DNA of 36,304 nucleotides from a bacterium (GCA_030524925.1 JAUNFS010000005.1:9654-45957); one strand, 5' to 3'; counted from the stretch's first letter, positions 1-8,776 are shown. The notes: a model not told the origin generated them from the letters alone. Numbers and translations are program-made.

Positions 1-7
1 AAATGGA

Positions 8-39
8 GAAGTCTAACCATCAGGGGGTTAGTGTTCTTC
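8..39. other. Hairpin at window edge
   Basis: CTAACC (13-18) pairs with GGTTAG (26-31), and an outer GAAG (8-11) pairs with CTTC (36-39). No T-tract follows on either strand, so it is not a clear intrinsic terminator. It may be the end of an RNA element or leader cut by the window edge; I cannot assign a family. Confidence 0.4.
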
Positions 40-111
40 CTCAATAAAATTATACTACAATATAATGATTTTAATCAAGAATAAATAGTGTTAAGTATAA
101 TAGATAATTAA

Positions 112-140
112 TTGATATTTAACTAGTAATTTGATATGAT
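112..140 (+). promoter_or_regulatory. Predicted sigma-A promoter of ftsW
   Basis: TTGATA (112-117), 17-nt spacer, TATGAT (135-140). The expected transcript start falls almost on the AGGTGA ribosome-binding site at 147-152, giving a very short leader. Confidence 0.6.
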
Positions 141-158
141 TATTCTAGGTGACTGATA

Positions 159-1307
159 GTGAAGAAAACTCTTAAGAAGATGGATAAAACTTTACTTATA
201 CTAATGATTGTATATACTATCTTAGGATTAGTTATGATTTTTAGTGCTTCATCAATAACAGCAGTTTTATATAATCATTTATCAGAGTCTCATTACTTTA
301 AAAAACAATTGTTAGTTGTTATAGTTACTTGGCTTCTCGGAATATTTTTCTTTTTAAGATTTCCAACTAAAAAATACAAGAATTTAGCTCCAATTGGTAT
401 GATTGGTATTTTAGCAGCATTAATTTTATTAATTCCTTATGGACAAATTACAAATAGTGCAAAGAGTTGGTATAATTTGGGTTTCTATAATTTTCAGCCG
501 TCAGAGTTTTTTAAACCTATAATAGTGGTATATCTAGGTGTATATTTTGATAAAATTGTTAAGAGAAGAGACTTCTCTACCATTAAGATTTTGTTTCCAT
601 TTATATTAATAATTATAGGATTTTTATTTGTAGCATTACAGCCTGATTATGGAACTGCTTTTATAATAGCGGGAATTGCTGGAGTCATTTTTTTAATGTT
701 ACCGATTAATACCAAGAAGATGAAAAATACTAAACTTTTATGTGTTGGTGCTGGTGTGATAGGATTAATTGTAATGTTTACAATGACTTTAAATGCTGAG
801 CAAGCTAGTCGTATGAATTTTAAAGCTCCATGCACTAGGTATTCGGAAAAGACAGGATATCAAGTATGTAATGGAATGATTGCAATATCTAATGGTGGGT
901 TGTTTGGCGTTGGACTTGGTAATTCTACTCAAAAATATTTATATTTACCAGAAGCACATACTGACTTTATTTTTCCAATTGTTTGTGAAGAATTAGGTGC
1001 TATTGTTGGAGCAATAATTATTCTTGGCTATTTAGTTATGCTTATTAGACTGTTACAAATTGCTAGAAAATCAACTAGTGTAAGAGGATATATAATTGCG
1101 TATGGAACTTTTGCGTTTATTCTTTTACATTTACTAGTTAACTTTATGGGAATACTTGCTCTTATTCCACTTACTGGCGTACCAGTACCATTTTTATCAT
1201 ACGGTGGATCATTTTACTTATGTTTAGTATCACTTTTATTTGTATGTCAAAGAGTAGCAATAGAAACAAGTGAAAATAAAACAAAAGAATTTATAAGAAA
1301 CATTTAA
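159..1307 (+). CDS. ftsW: FtsW/SpoVE-type lipid II polymerase (SEDS family)
   Basis: Integral membrane protein of 382 residues, the normal size for SEDS peptidoglycan glycosyltransferases, which polymerise lipid II at the septum (FtsW), along the wall (RodA) or in the spore cortex (SpoVE). The signature stretch around residues 255-285 (STQKYLYLPEAHTDFIFP) includes Asp269 at the position of the catalytic aspartate of E. coli FtsW, and the PVPFLSYGGS motif is near the C-terminus. The STQKY/LPEAHTDFIF wording favours FtsW/SpoVE over RodA. The GTG start at 159 is supported by AGGTGA six bases upstream. A loop near residues 222-238 has two cysteines (APC...QVC) that could form an extracytoplasmic disulfide. 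The 3' end overlaps the convergent ylbJ by 17 bases. FtsW versus SpoVE cannot be settled here. Confidence 0.88.
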   Translation: MKKTLKKMDKTLLILMIVYTILGLVMIFSASSITAVLYNHLSESHYFKKQLLVVIVTWLLGIFFFLRFPTKKYKNLAPIGMIGILAALILLIPYGQITNSAKSWYNLGFYNFQPSEFFKPIIVVYLGVYFDKIVKRRDFSTIKILFPFILIIIGFLFVALQPDYGTAFIIAGIAGVIFLMLPINTKKMKNTKLLCVGAGVIGLIVMFTMTLNAEQASRMNFKAPCTRYSEKTGYQVCNGMIAISNGGLFGVGLGNSTQKYLYLPEAHTDFIFPIVCEELGAIVGAIIILGYLVMLIRLLQIARKSTSVRGYIIAYGTFAFILLHLLVNFMGILALIPLTGVPVPFLSYGGSFYLCLVSLLFVCQRVAIETSENKTKEFIRNI

Positions 1308-2169
1308 GATAAATTAAGCTTATTAAAATAAATAATATTAAGTGAATTATTCTAGATTTATAAAAAAGAGAATAGTTTAGTTTATCGTTAATAAATATAC
1401 TTTTTATTTGAGTGATAATAGATAAACCACCAAAGCTAAGCATGATACTGATAAATATTAAATTATATTTTAAAGTAAAGTCATAATTTTTTAGTGAAGT
1501 AATACCGTTGGTGATTTCAAAGATGCCACTTATTAATGGATGTTTTATAGGAATTAAACTAATTAAAGCAATAAATATGATAATAGATCCTAAAATAAGC
1601 ATAGATACATTTAAAGCTTTGTTAATGCTTTCAACTAGTGAAAATTTTTGAGGTTCTAGTTTAATTATAGGTGTATAGTTTATTTTATTATTTCTGTTAA
1701 TTATACCAATAATAATATTAATTAAAATGTTTGTTACTATTAAATAAATACCGATTTTAACTGGTAAAAAAGATGAAATATTTAAAATTAAGATGGGATT
1801 ATAAAGATAAGTCATTGCTAGAAGTTTTTCGGCTTCTTTTTTTTCTATATATTGATGAGATAATAAATCTTTGATATATTTAGCGTTAGTAGGAGAACCA
1901 CTTAAAGCACTTAATAAAAAAACATAAGATGATTGTTTAGATAATTTAAATATTTTAGAAAATGGTTTACCGATAGTATTACTAATAACATTAATAATAC
2001 TAGTACTTAGTGCAAAGTCACTTAAAATCATTAATGGAAAGACTGATGGAAAGACGGAATTTTTCCAAAGTTTGATTCCCTCTAGGATTGCATAAGTAAC
2101 TTTTGGTCTATTTATAATAATTAGTGTTAAAAATAGTAAAAACAGTGTATTTTTTAGAAAATTCTTCAT
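1291..2169 (-). CDS. ylbJ: YlbJ-like sporulation integral membrane protein (nucleoside-recognition/GATE domain)
   Basis: Polytopic membrane protein of 292 residues. The pattern NSVFPSVFPLMILSDF (about residues 37-52) followed by LSGSPTNAKYI (about 89-99) is characteristic of YlbJ, a sigma-E-regulated membrane protein needed for spore formation in Bacillus subtilis. B. subtilis YlbJ is longer (about 400 residues), so this is a compact version. The ATG is preceded on the minus strand by AAGGTGA at good spacing. It diverges from ylbL at 2214 with only 44 bases between starts; in B. subtilis ylbJ and ylbL are also near neighbours, which supports both calls. The 3' end overlaps ftsW. Sporulation function is inferred from the family. 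Confidence 0.75.
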   Translation of the reverse strand: MKNFLKNTLFLLFLTLIIINRPKVTYAILEGIKLWKNSVFPSVFPLMILSDFALSTSIINVISNTIGKPFSKIFKLSKQSSYVFLLSALSGSPTNAKYIKDLLSHQYIEKKEAEKLLAMTYLYNPILILNISSFLPVKIGIYLIVTNILINIIIGIINRNNKINYTPIIKLEPQKFSLVESINKALNVSMLILGSIIIFIALISLIPIKHPLISGIFEITNGITSLKNYDFTLKYNLIFISIMLSFGGLSIITQIKSIFINDKLNYSLFYKSRIIHLILFILISLIYLKCFL

Positions 2170-2185
2170 AATTTCACCTTAGTTT

Positions 2186-2194
2186 TGATATAAT
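2186..2194 (+). promoter_or_regulatory. Extended -10 promoter of ylbL
   Basis: TGATATAAT, an extended -10 (TGn-TATAAT), with no good -35. It lies in the 44-base gap between the divergent ylbJ and ylbL genes and ends 19 bases before the ylbL start. Confidence 0.55.
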
Positions 2195-2213
2195 TTAGAA
2201 AGAGGAGAAGCAA

Positions 2214-3221
2214 ATGATTAATAAATTTTATGCAGAAGTAAAAAAATATATTAAAGAGAATTATAAGTTTTTGATTTGTCTTATTTTGATAATAGTTGTA
2301 TTTAATATAGATACAGGTTATAGTATCTATAAGCCAGGTGGGACAATAAATACTAGTGAAAGGGTTACTGGTTTGTATGAGCATGAAGGTTCATTTAATA
2401 TGGCTTATGTTGGTTTTATGGAAGGAAAACTGCCTTTTTATTTAATCGGAAAGCTTATTCCTCAATGGGAATTAATTGAAAATAAAAAGATTAAGGCAGA
2501 TAACGAAACAATGGATGATTCTTTAACTAGGGATCATTTAGATTATAATAATGCGATTAGTAATGCTAAGATTATTGCTTATAAATATGCTAATATTCCG
2601 TATAAAGTAGTAAAAGATAACTATTATGTTTATTATTTAGCAGAGGAGTATAATGGTTCATTAAACGTTGGTGATAAAATAATTAGTTATGATGGAATTA
2701 ATTTTGAAGGTTTTGATGAATTTAAAAATTATATTAAGATTAAAGATATTGATGATGAGGTTTTGATTGTTTATGAAAGAGATGGCAAACTTTATGATAG
2801 TACTAGTAAGGTTTATGAAGAAGATGGAGAAAAGTATTTAGGTATTTCAATAATTAATGAAGAAGAAGTTACTAGTGATATTAAACTTACTATTAAAACA
2901 AAAGACAGTGAAGCAGGACCTAGTGGAGGACTAATAATGGCTTTATCAATGTATAACTCTCTTGTAAAAGATGATATTACTAAGGGTAAAAAGATTGTTG
3001 GTACAGGAACTATTGATGCTGAAGGAAATGTTGGTAAAATAGGTAGTGTTACCTATAAACTGGCATCTGCTGAAAAAGCTAAAGCTGATTTGTTTATTTG
3101 TCCTAATAGTAATTTGAAAGAAGCATCAGAGTATGCTAAAGAAAAGAATTTAAAAATAGAAATAAAAGGAGTTAGTACTTTTGAAGAAGCTTTAAATTTT
3201 TTAAATGAATGGGGGAATTAG
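2214..3221 (+). CDS. ylbL: YlbL-like membrane-anchored PDZ/Lon-type serine protease
   Basis: Protein of 335 residues with one N-terminal membrane anchor (about residues 17-36), a PDZ-like segment (about 145-205; LNVGDKIISYDG) and a C-terminal S16 (Lon) proteolytic domain. The catalytic dyad of the family is visible: Ser237 in GPSGGL and Lys282 in the VTYKLASAEKA helix. YlbL-family proteins carry an extracytoplasmic Lon-like domain without the ATPase; in B. subtilis YlbL (DdcP) clears the SOS division inhibitor YneA. AGAGGAG lies about 7 bases before the ATG. The following gene starts within a few bases of the stop and is probably co-transcribed. Confidence 0.85.
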   Translation: MINKFYAEVKKYIKENYKFLICLILIIVVFNIDTGYSIYKPGGTINTSERVTGLYEHEGSFNMAYVGFMEGKLPFYLIGKLIPQWELIENKKIKADNETMDDSLTRDHLDYNNAISNAKIIAYKYANIPYKVVKDNYYVYYLAEEYNGSLNVGDKIISYDGINFEGFDEFKNYIKIKDIDDEVLIVYERDGKLYDSTSKVYEEDGEKYLGISIINEEEVTSDIKLTIKTKDSEAGPSGGLIMALSMYNSLVKDDITKGKKIVGTGTIDAEGNVGKIGSVTYKLASAEKAKADLFICPNSNLKEASEYAKEKNLKIEIKGVSTFEEALNFLNEWGN

Positions 3222-3223
3222 TT

Positions 3224-4432
3224 TTGAAATTAATAGATATTGATGCTTGTGGTAGTATTTTTAAAAAAGTTAAAATGAGTGAGTATAAGATAGTTAGTTT
3301 AACTGATGGTACTGGACCTTTTTATAAGTTAGATACATCTGATGTTTTGAGTAGACCACACAGGAATATTTATTTAAAGATAGGGACGGGTTTATATATT
3401 TATACAGAAAATGAAGAACTACTTGATGAAGCTAGAAGCTGGGTTACAGATATTGAGGAAGTAGAAGATGGGGAGTATGCAATTACTCATAAAGATTATT
3501 TTATTTTTAGAGACAGTTTTATAGATAGAAGTGTTAGTGATAGATATAAAAAGATTCTTAGAGATATAACTAAGTATAGTAAACCAGTTTATACGTTAGA
3601 TGATAATAATATAGTGGGTTCTTTAAGTGAAGCTAAAGATAGTAATCAAAGATATGAGCTTGGGTATTTAATTCCTAGATATAAAATAGAAGAGTTACTT
3701 GATAATGGAGTAGATAATATGCCTTTTAAAGAGGATATAGATGTATATACATTAACGGTAAATGGGTTTGTTAAAAGAAGTGTAGTGGATGCTTTAGATA
3801 TTCCTAGAACAGTTATTAAAAGTGAAAAAAGTGATTATAAGAAAGCTAAAAAAATGGGATTATTTTATAGATTTAATCCGCTTGAAAAAAGGCCAGTATT
3901 TTTAGATAATGCTTCGCAAGTTGAGTTTGAGCCAGTTAATATGACTAGTGATGGTTTAGTTATTTATAAGAAGAGTATTAAAATAGTTCAAAATATGCAT
4001 AAGGCAGAGTATTTTGATGCGATGATGGATAATAATAATTTTGCCGGTTTAGAGGTAGATGAAAGTGCTATGCCTAAAGAGATTTACGATATTTTAGTAA
4101 GATTGTATGGCTCTAATGATAAGAATATTGTTGGGGTGTTTGATAAGCTTGTTAAAGATATATTTTTAACTTATGATAAACCAAGTAAGGAGTTTGTTAA
4201 TTTATGTAAGAAATGCGGACTAGATCCAAATTTAGGTTATCAAAATTTGTATCAAATATTTGGAGTGGTTTCTCCATCACTTGGGTTTGATGAAGAAAGT
4301 TATATTAGGCTTAAAGATTTAGTAGATTCTTTAGAAGAGTTTGATGAATATCCGGCTGAAAAGAATAAAAATTTATATACTAGACAAAATGAAAAGGAAA
4401 GAGAAAAAGATATTACAGTTCAAGGATTGTAG
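3224..4432 (+). CDS. Unrecognised 402-residue protein downstream of ylbL
   Basis: I do not recognise this family. The longest frame begins at an ATG at 3209 inside ylbL, but TTG 3224 fits the GGGGGA ribosome-binding site at 3211-3216 and I prefer it (start MKLIDIDACG). The protein is soluble, acidic and lysine-rich, with no signal peptide or membrane segment. Repeated short segments (an IYLKIGTGLYIYTE patch near residue 65; a YKKAKKMGLFYRFNP patch near 210) suggest a multidomain fold. The C-terminal 30 residues are charged and probably disordered. Codon use matches its neighbours, and co-transcription with ylbL suggests a shared cell-envelope or sporulation context; that is inference only. 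Confidence 0.7.
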   Translation: MKLIDIDACGSIFKKVKMSEYKIVSLTDGTGPFYKLDTSDVLSRPHRNIYLKIGTGLYIYTENEELLDEARSWVTDIEEVEDGEYAITHKDYFIFRDSFIDRSVSDRYKKILRDITKYSKPVYTLDDNNIVGSLSEAKDSNQRYELGYLIPRYKIEELLDNGVDNMPFKEDIDVYTLTVNGFVKRSVVDALDIPRTVIKSEKSDYKKAKKMGLFYRFNPLEKRPVFLDNASQVEFEPVNMTSDGLVIYKKSIKIVQNMHKAEYFDAMMDNNNFAGLEVDESAMPKEIYDILVRLYGSNDKNIVGVFDKLVKDIFLTYDKPSKEFVNLCKKCGLDPNLGYQNLYQIFGVVSPSLGFDEESYIRLKDLVDSLEEFDEYPAEKNKNLYTRQNEKEREKDITVQGL

Positions 4433-4444
4433 TATTTTTTTATT

Positions 4445-4474
4445 GTTGATTTAAAGTTTTACTTATTGTAAAAT
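4445..4474 (+). promoter_or_regulatory. Predicted promoter of the variable surface protein
   Basis: TTGATT (4445-4450), 18-nt spacer, TAAAAT (4469-4474) preceded directly by TG. The ribosome-binding site AGGGTGAG (about 4487-4494) and ATG 4502 follow. Confidence 0.5.
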
Positions 4475-4501
4475 ATTGATAGAAGATAGGGTGAGTCTTT
4501 A

Positions 4502-6187
4502 ATGAATGACAATAATGAAAAGAAGATAAAAATATATGTTGCTTTGCTAATAACTGTTATTTGTGTAATTGGGGTATCTTATGCTTGGTTTAGATTATAT
4601 TTATCACAAAGTGAAAATAATAAGATTACAGCTAGAACTTGTTTTGATGTAAGTTTTACAGAAAATACTGATAAAATTTCATTAGTAGATGCGGTACCTG
4701 AGGATGATAGCGATGGTCTTAGAGAAAAGCCATTTACATTTACACTAAAGAATAATTGTGAAGGTTATGTTAAAGCATATATTACAATAGATAGTGCTTA
4801 TAGAACTAGTACAAGTTCTTCTTATTTAAAAGATAATCAAGTAAAGGTTAACGTATCACCTAAGGGAACAGTTGTTAGTAATGGTATGCTTTTAACTGCT
4901 GGTGAACTTATGGAAATAGATAATAATAACAAGGGATATGTTATTAATGTTACGGGGTTAGAATCAAATGAAGAAAAATCTTTTGATTTAAGACTTTGGA
5001 TGGATGGTGCAGTAACCCAAAGTGATGGTTTAAATAAAACTTGGGAAGGAAGCGTAGTAGTTAGCGCTGTTGCAGAAAATCATGCAACATGGACTAATCC
5101 TGGAGAAGGAACGTTACTTGCTGCTATAAAAAAGGATAATACTGTTACTATACCTATAACGATTCCTGGAACAGACGTTTCATCAGATAATGAAGCAATT
5201 TTAGCAAGCACAACAGATGATTATGGAACATCTTATTATTTTAGGGGTGCAGTTACTAATAACTTTGTTGAATATGCTAATATGTGCTGGCGAATCGTAA
5301 GAGTAACAGGCGATGGATCAATAAAGCTAGTTTTGTATAATTATAATGGATTAACTAGTACTAATAATACACCAGCAAGTAGTACACCTTGTAATGTAAC
5401 TGGTGATACTTATGCTTATGCAAGATATGATGGGGATACTTATTATTCAGAGTTTAATTCAGGTAAATATGATAATGCTTATGTAGGATTTATGTATGGT
5501 GCAGCAAGCACAAGTAGTTATGTGGAAGCACATGCTAATACTAATGCAAGTACAATATTAATTAATTTAAATAAATGGTATACAAATGTGCTTTCTAAGC
5601 AAGCTAATTTTAGTGATAGTCAGTTAGCAGATACAATATGGTGTAATGATAAGAGTGTGGTAACTGATGCTACGTTTAATCCTGAGAGATGGACTTTAGG
5701 TACAAATTATGGTTATGCAAAAAATAAAAATTATTATGGAGCTGCAAAGAGACTCGTACAAGCATCTTCATTTAGTGCTGGTGGAACAGGGCCTAGTTTA
5801 ATATGTCCAAATGATAATAATGGTGGAAAGTTGTCTAAGTTCACTGTAAGTGATACAACTAACGGTAATGGAGCATTAAGTGGCTATGCCAAAGTAGGTT
5901 TACTTACTGCAGATGAAATAGCATTCGCTGGTGGAACAGCAGTTACTACAAATTCAACATATTATATAAAAGGGAATGCTAATTCAGACCATTGGTGGGC
6001 TTTGTCTCCGAACGGCTTTAGTGGTCTCGCTCGCGTTTGGTTTGTTAATGGCAGCAGCGGCAGCCTTGACTACAGCGTTGGCAACGGCCGCGGCGTTCGG
6101 CCTTCTCTATCACTTGTATCAAATATTAAAATTTCTTCAGGAACAGGAACAGGAACAGCTACAAATCCTTACAAAATTGCGTTTTAA
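4502..6187 (+). CDS. N-anchored surface protein with DGR-type variable C-terminal domain
   Basis: Protein of 561 residues. A hydrophobic segment at about residues 9-30 ends in GVSYAWF, resembling the signal/anchor of TasA/camelysin-like secreted proteins, and is followed by a beta-rich domain (about 40-195). The C-terminal half (about 225-561) begins YYFRGAVTNNF/CWRIVRVTGDG, contains GLLTADEIAFAGG, and ends WWALSPNGF...GVRPSLSL. That W-rich, xRPxLxL ending is typical of C-type-lectin-like variable domains targeted by diversity-generating retroelements. Codons 504-531 are strikingly unlike the rest: 17 of 28 end in C (GGC, AGC, CGC, CTC, GAC, TAC, AAC) in a gene that otherwise uses AAT, GGT/GGA, AGT, GAT and TAT. 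No C-terminal sortase motif is present, so display is by the N-terminal anchor. Likely role: variable binding protein at the cell surface. The ligand is unknown. Confidence 0.8.
   Translation: MNDNNEKKIKIYVALLITVICVIGVSYAWFRLYLSQSENNKITARTCFDVSFTENTDKISLVDAVPEDDSDGLREKPFTFTLKNNCEGYVKAYITIDSAYRTSTSSSYLKDNQVKVNVSPKGTVVSNGMLLTAGELMEIDNNNKGYVINVTGLESNEEKSFDLRLWMDGAVTQSDGLNKTWEGSVVVSAVAENHATWTNPGEGTLLAAIKKDNTVTIPITIPGTDVSSDNEAILASTTDDYGTSYYFRGAVTNNFVEYANMCWRIVRVTGDGSIKLVLYNYNGLTSTNNTPASSTPCNVTGDTYAYARYDGDTYYSEFNSGKYDNAYVGFMYGAASTSSYVEAHANTNASTILINLNKWYTNVLSKQANFSDSQLADTIWCNDKSVVTDATFNPERWTLGTNYGYAKNKNYYGAAKRLVQASSFSAGGTGPSLICPNDNNGGKLSKFTVSDTTNGNGALSGYAKVGLLTADEIAFAGGTAVTTNSTYYIKGNANSDHWWALSPNGFSGLARVWFVNGSSGSLDYSVGNGRGVRPSLSLVSNIKISSGTGTGTATNPYKIAF
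6011..6100 (+). other. Putative DGR variable region (VR)
   Basis: About 62% G+C between 6021 and 6100 against roughly 30% around it, in frame with the surface-protein gene. Asn, Ser, Gly, Arg, Asp, Tyr and Leu are all written as NNC, the products expected when adenines of AAC codons in a template repeat are randomised. Flanking segments coding for WWALSP and GVRPSLSL look constant. No template repeat or reverse transcriptase is visible in the window, so the element would have to act from elsewhere in the genome. Confidence 0.72.
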
Positions 6188-6208
6188 AGGCCATTTAGGT
6201 CTTTTTTA
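6186..6208 (+). terminator. Intrinsic terminator after the surface protein
   Basis: AAAGGCC (6186-6192) pairs with GGTCTTT (6198-6204) around loop ATTTA, followed by a short T-tract. The stop codon of the surface gene forms the first bases of the stem. Confidence 0.6.
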
Positions 6209-6222
6209 TTTGGGAGAATTTG

Positions 6223-6231
6223 TGTTAAAAT
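6223..6231 (+). promoter_or_regulatory. Extended -10 promoter of mutS
   Basis: TGTTAAAAT ends 16 bases before the mutS ATG and immediately after the preceding terminator. No convincing -35. Confidence 0.45.
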
Positions 6232-6247
6232 ATTTAAAGGTGTTTTT

Positions 6248-8776
6248 ATGAAAAGAGAAGATGTTAATTATGATGATTTAAGTCCAATGATGAAACAGTA
6301 TATGGATATTAAAAAGGATCATTTGGATGAGTTACTTTTTTATCGTATTGGAGATTTCTACGAGTTATTTTTTGAGGATGCTTTAAATGCTTCACATGAT
6401 TTAGAGCTTACTTTAACTGGTAAAAATGCTGGGCTTAAGGAAAGAGTACCAATGTGCGGAGTACCTCATCATGCTGTAAAGGGTTATATAGAAAAAGCAA
6501 TTAGTAAGGGATATAAAGTTGCTATTTGCGAGCAGGTTGAAGATCCTAGGTTTACTAAAGGTATGGTTAAAAGAGAGGTAATTAACGTTGTTTCTAAAGG
6601 AACTTTAGTAGATTTAGATTTTTTAAATGGATATGATTTTAATTTTCTTGGTAGTATTTTAGATTTAAAGTATGCTTATTTGATTACTTATGTTGATATT
6701 AGTACTGGTAGTATATATGGTGAGTATGTTACTTATGATGATAATAGTTTAATTAGTAGGGTGCTTAATTTAAATTTAAAAGAGATAATACTTTTAAGTG
6801 ATTTTAATTTGGAACTACTTAATATATTTAAGAATACTTATGGAATTAATATAACGATTTCTGATAAGTATTATGATAAAGAGTTAGAGGTTACTCGTAA
6901 TGTTACTGATGAAAATGTTAAAATGGGAGTTAATCATTTACTTTATTATTTAATTGTTAAAGAACTTAAAGATGTTACGCATTTGAGTGATGTTGTTGTT
7001 ATTGATAATAATGCTTATTTAAAGATGGATGTTCATACGGTTAGAAATTTAGAGATTTTTGAGACTTTAAGACTTAAGGAAAGACAGTATAGTTTAATAT
7101 GGCTTCTTGATAAGTGTAAAACTAGTATGGGATCTAGAACTTTAAAGAGCTGGTTGATGAATCCGTTAAAGAGTGAGAAACTAATTAATGATAGACTAGA
7201 TATTATTGATAAATTAAATAGTGAGTTTATTGATAGAGAAGAGTTAAGTAAGTGTCTTTATGAAATTTATGATTTAGAAAGATTATGTGGTAAGGTTATT
7301 TGTGGTTCTTTTAATGCGAGAGATGCTTTACAGATTATGAGGAGTTTAAAGTATATTCCAAAGGTCAGAGAGCTTGTTAGTAAACTTGGTATTAGTATAA
7401 GTGTAAATGATCATAGTGAGCTTTATGAACTGTTATTTAATGGTTTATATGAAGAGCCACCAGTAACTTTAAAAGATGGCTATTTGATTAAGGATGGCTT
7501 TAATAGTGAACTAGATGAGCTTAAGAAAATTAGAGCTGGTGGTAAAGATTTTATTTCTAAGATGGAGGAAGAACTTAAAAGAGAAAGTGGTATTTCTAAT
7601 TTAAAGGTTGGTTATAATAAAGTTTTTGGTTATTATATTGAGGTTAGTAAGGGTAATACTTCTAAGGTTAAAGATGAGTTTGGTTGGATTAGAAAGCAGA
7701 CTTTAACTACTGGAGAGAGATATATATCCCCGCTTTTAAAGGAAAAGGAAGCTCTTGTTTTAAATGCTGAAGAAAGAATTATTGATTTAGAGTATGAACT
7801 TTTTAATCAGTTAAAAGATGAGATTAAGAAAGAAGTTCCTAAACTTAAGAAGACTGCTATTAATTTAGGATGCTTAGATGCTTTAGTTAGTTTGTCTGTG
7901 GTTTCTGAGGAGCAAGGCTTTGTTAGACCTACATTTAATAGTGAAGATAGTGTTGAAATAATAGAAGGGTTTCATCCAGTTATTAATGCGATTAGTAAAA
8001 GTGGTTATGTAAAAAATGATTGTGTGATGGATAAGAATACTAATACACTTTTGATTACAGGTCCTAATATGAGTGGTAAGAGTACTTATATGAGACAGTT
8101 AGCAATTATTGTAGTGCTTGCCCAAATTGGTTCTTTTGTGCCTGCTAAGAAAGCGAGTTTACCGATTTTTGATGCTATTTATACCCGCATTGGCGCTAGT
8201 GATGATTTAGTTAGTGGTGAGTCAACGTTTATGGTTGAGATGAAGGAAGCTAGAAATGCGATAGTAAATGCGACTAGTAAAAGTTTAATTTTATTTGATG
8301 AACTTGGAAGAGGTACGTCTACGTTTGATGGAATGAGTTTAGCTCAGTCTATTTTGGAGTATATTAATAAGCATATTAAGTGTAAGACTTTATTTAGTAC
8401 TCATTATCATGAACTTACTAGTATGGAAGATGAGTTTGAGGGAATTAAGAATAAGCATGTAACAGCCTCTTTAGATAATGGTAAGTTAGTGTTTTTACAT
8501 AAGATTAAAGATGGAGCAACTGATAAGAGTTATGGTGTGCATGTTGCAGCACTTGCTAGTATGCCAGAAGAGGTTATTGATAGAGCAAATGTTATTCTTT
8601 CAGGATATGAAAATAGAGGTGCTGGTGAAAGAAAACAAACCATTTCACAAATAGCGTTTGATTTAGATAAAAAAGATGAGTTAAGGGATGCGCTTAAAGA
8701 GATTGATCCTTTAAAATTAACTCCAATAGATGCGCTTATTAAGTTAAATGAACTTAAAGAGTTAGCTAAGAAATAG
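6248..8776 (+). CDS. mutS: DNA mismatch repair protein MutS
   Basis: Full-length MutS1 of 842 residues. It binds mismatches and small loops and recruits MutL. Seen here: the mismatch-wedge motif GDFYELF near residue 35 (Phe-x-Glu), the clamp/lever region, Walker A GPNMSGKST at 605-613, Walker B with Asp684-Glu685 in LILFDELGRGTSTFDG, and the helix-turn-helix dimerisation region at the C-terminus. AAAGGTG precedes the ATG at normal spacing. mutL, the usual partner, is not adjacent: the next gene is nusB after a 172-base gap. Confidence 0.97.
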   Translation: MKREDVNYDDLSPMMKQYMDIKKDHLDELLFYRIGDFYELFFEDALNASHDLELTLTGKNAGLKERVPMCGVPHHAVKGYIEKAISKGYKVAICEQVEDPRFTKGMVKREVINVVSKGTLVDLDFLNGYDFNFLGSILDLKYAYLITYVDISTGSIYGEYVTYDDNSLISRVLNLNLKEIILLSDFNLELLNIFKNTYGINITISDKYYDKELEVTRNVTDENVKMGVNHLLYYLIVKELKDVTHLSDVVVIDNNAYLKMDVHTVRNLEIFETLRLKERQYSLIWLLDKCKTSMGSRTLKSWLMNPLKSEKLINDRLDIIDKLNSEFIDREELSKCLYEIYDLERLCGKVICGSFNARDALQIMRSLKYIPKVRELVSKLGISISVNDHSELYELLFNGLYEEPPVTLKDGYLIKDGFNSELDELKKIRAGGKDFISKMEEELKRESGISNLKVGYNKVFGYYIEVSKGNTSKVKDEFGWIRKQTLTTGERYISPLLKEKEALVLNAEERIIDLEYELFNQLKDEIKKEVPKLKKTAINLGCLDALVSLSVVSEEQGFVRPTFNSEDSVEIIEGFHPVINAISKSGYVKNDCVMDKNTNTLLITGPNMSGKSTYMRQLAIIVVLAQIGSFVPAKKASLPIFDAIYTRIGASDDLVSGESTFMVEMKEARNAIVNATSKSLILFDELGRGTSTFDGMSLAQSILEYINKHIKCKTLFSTHYHELTSMEDEFEGIKNKHVTASLDNGKLVFLHKIKDGATDKSYGVHVAALASMPEEVIDRANVILSGYENRGAGERKQTISQIAFDLDKKDELRDALKEIDPLKLTPIDALIKLNELKELAKK

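Noticed and set aside
2166-2384. 72-residue minus-strand ORF overlapping the start of ylbL
   Set aside because: Shadow of ylbL with no independent signals.
6139-6159. Tandem GGAACA repeat
   Set aside because: Three copies encoding a Gly-Thr linker after the variable region; a short codon repeat that may expand or contract but needs no special explanation.
5976-6251. 91-residue plus-strand ORF rich in Ala/Leu over the GC-rich block
   Set aside because: A frame shadow of the variable region: Ala and Leu runs come from reading GC-rich NNC codons in another frame; no RBS and it overlaps the mutS start.
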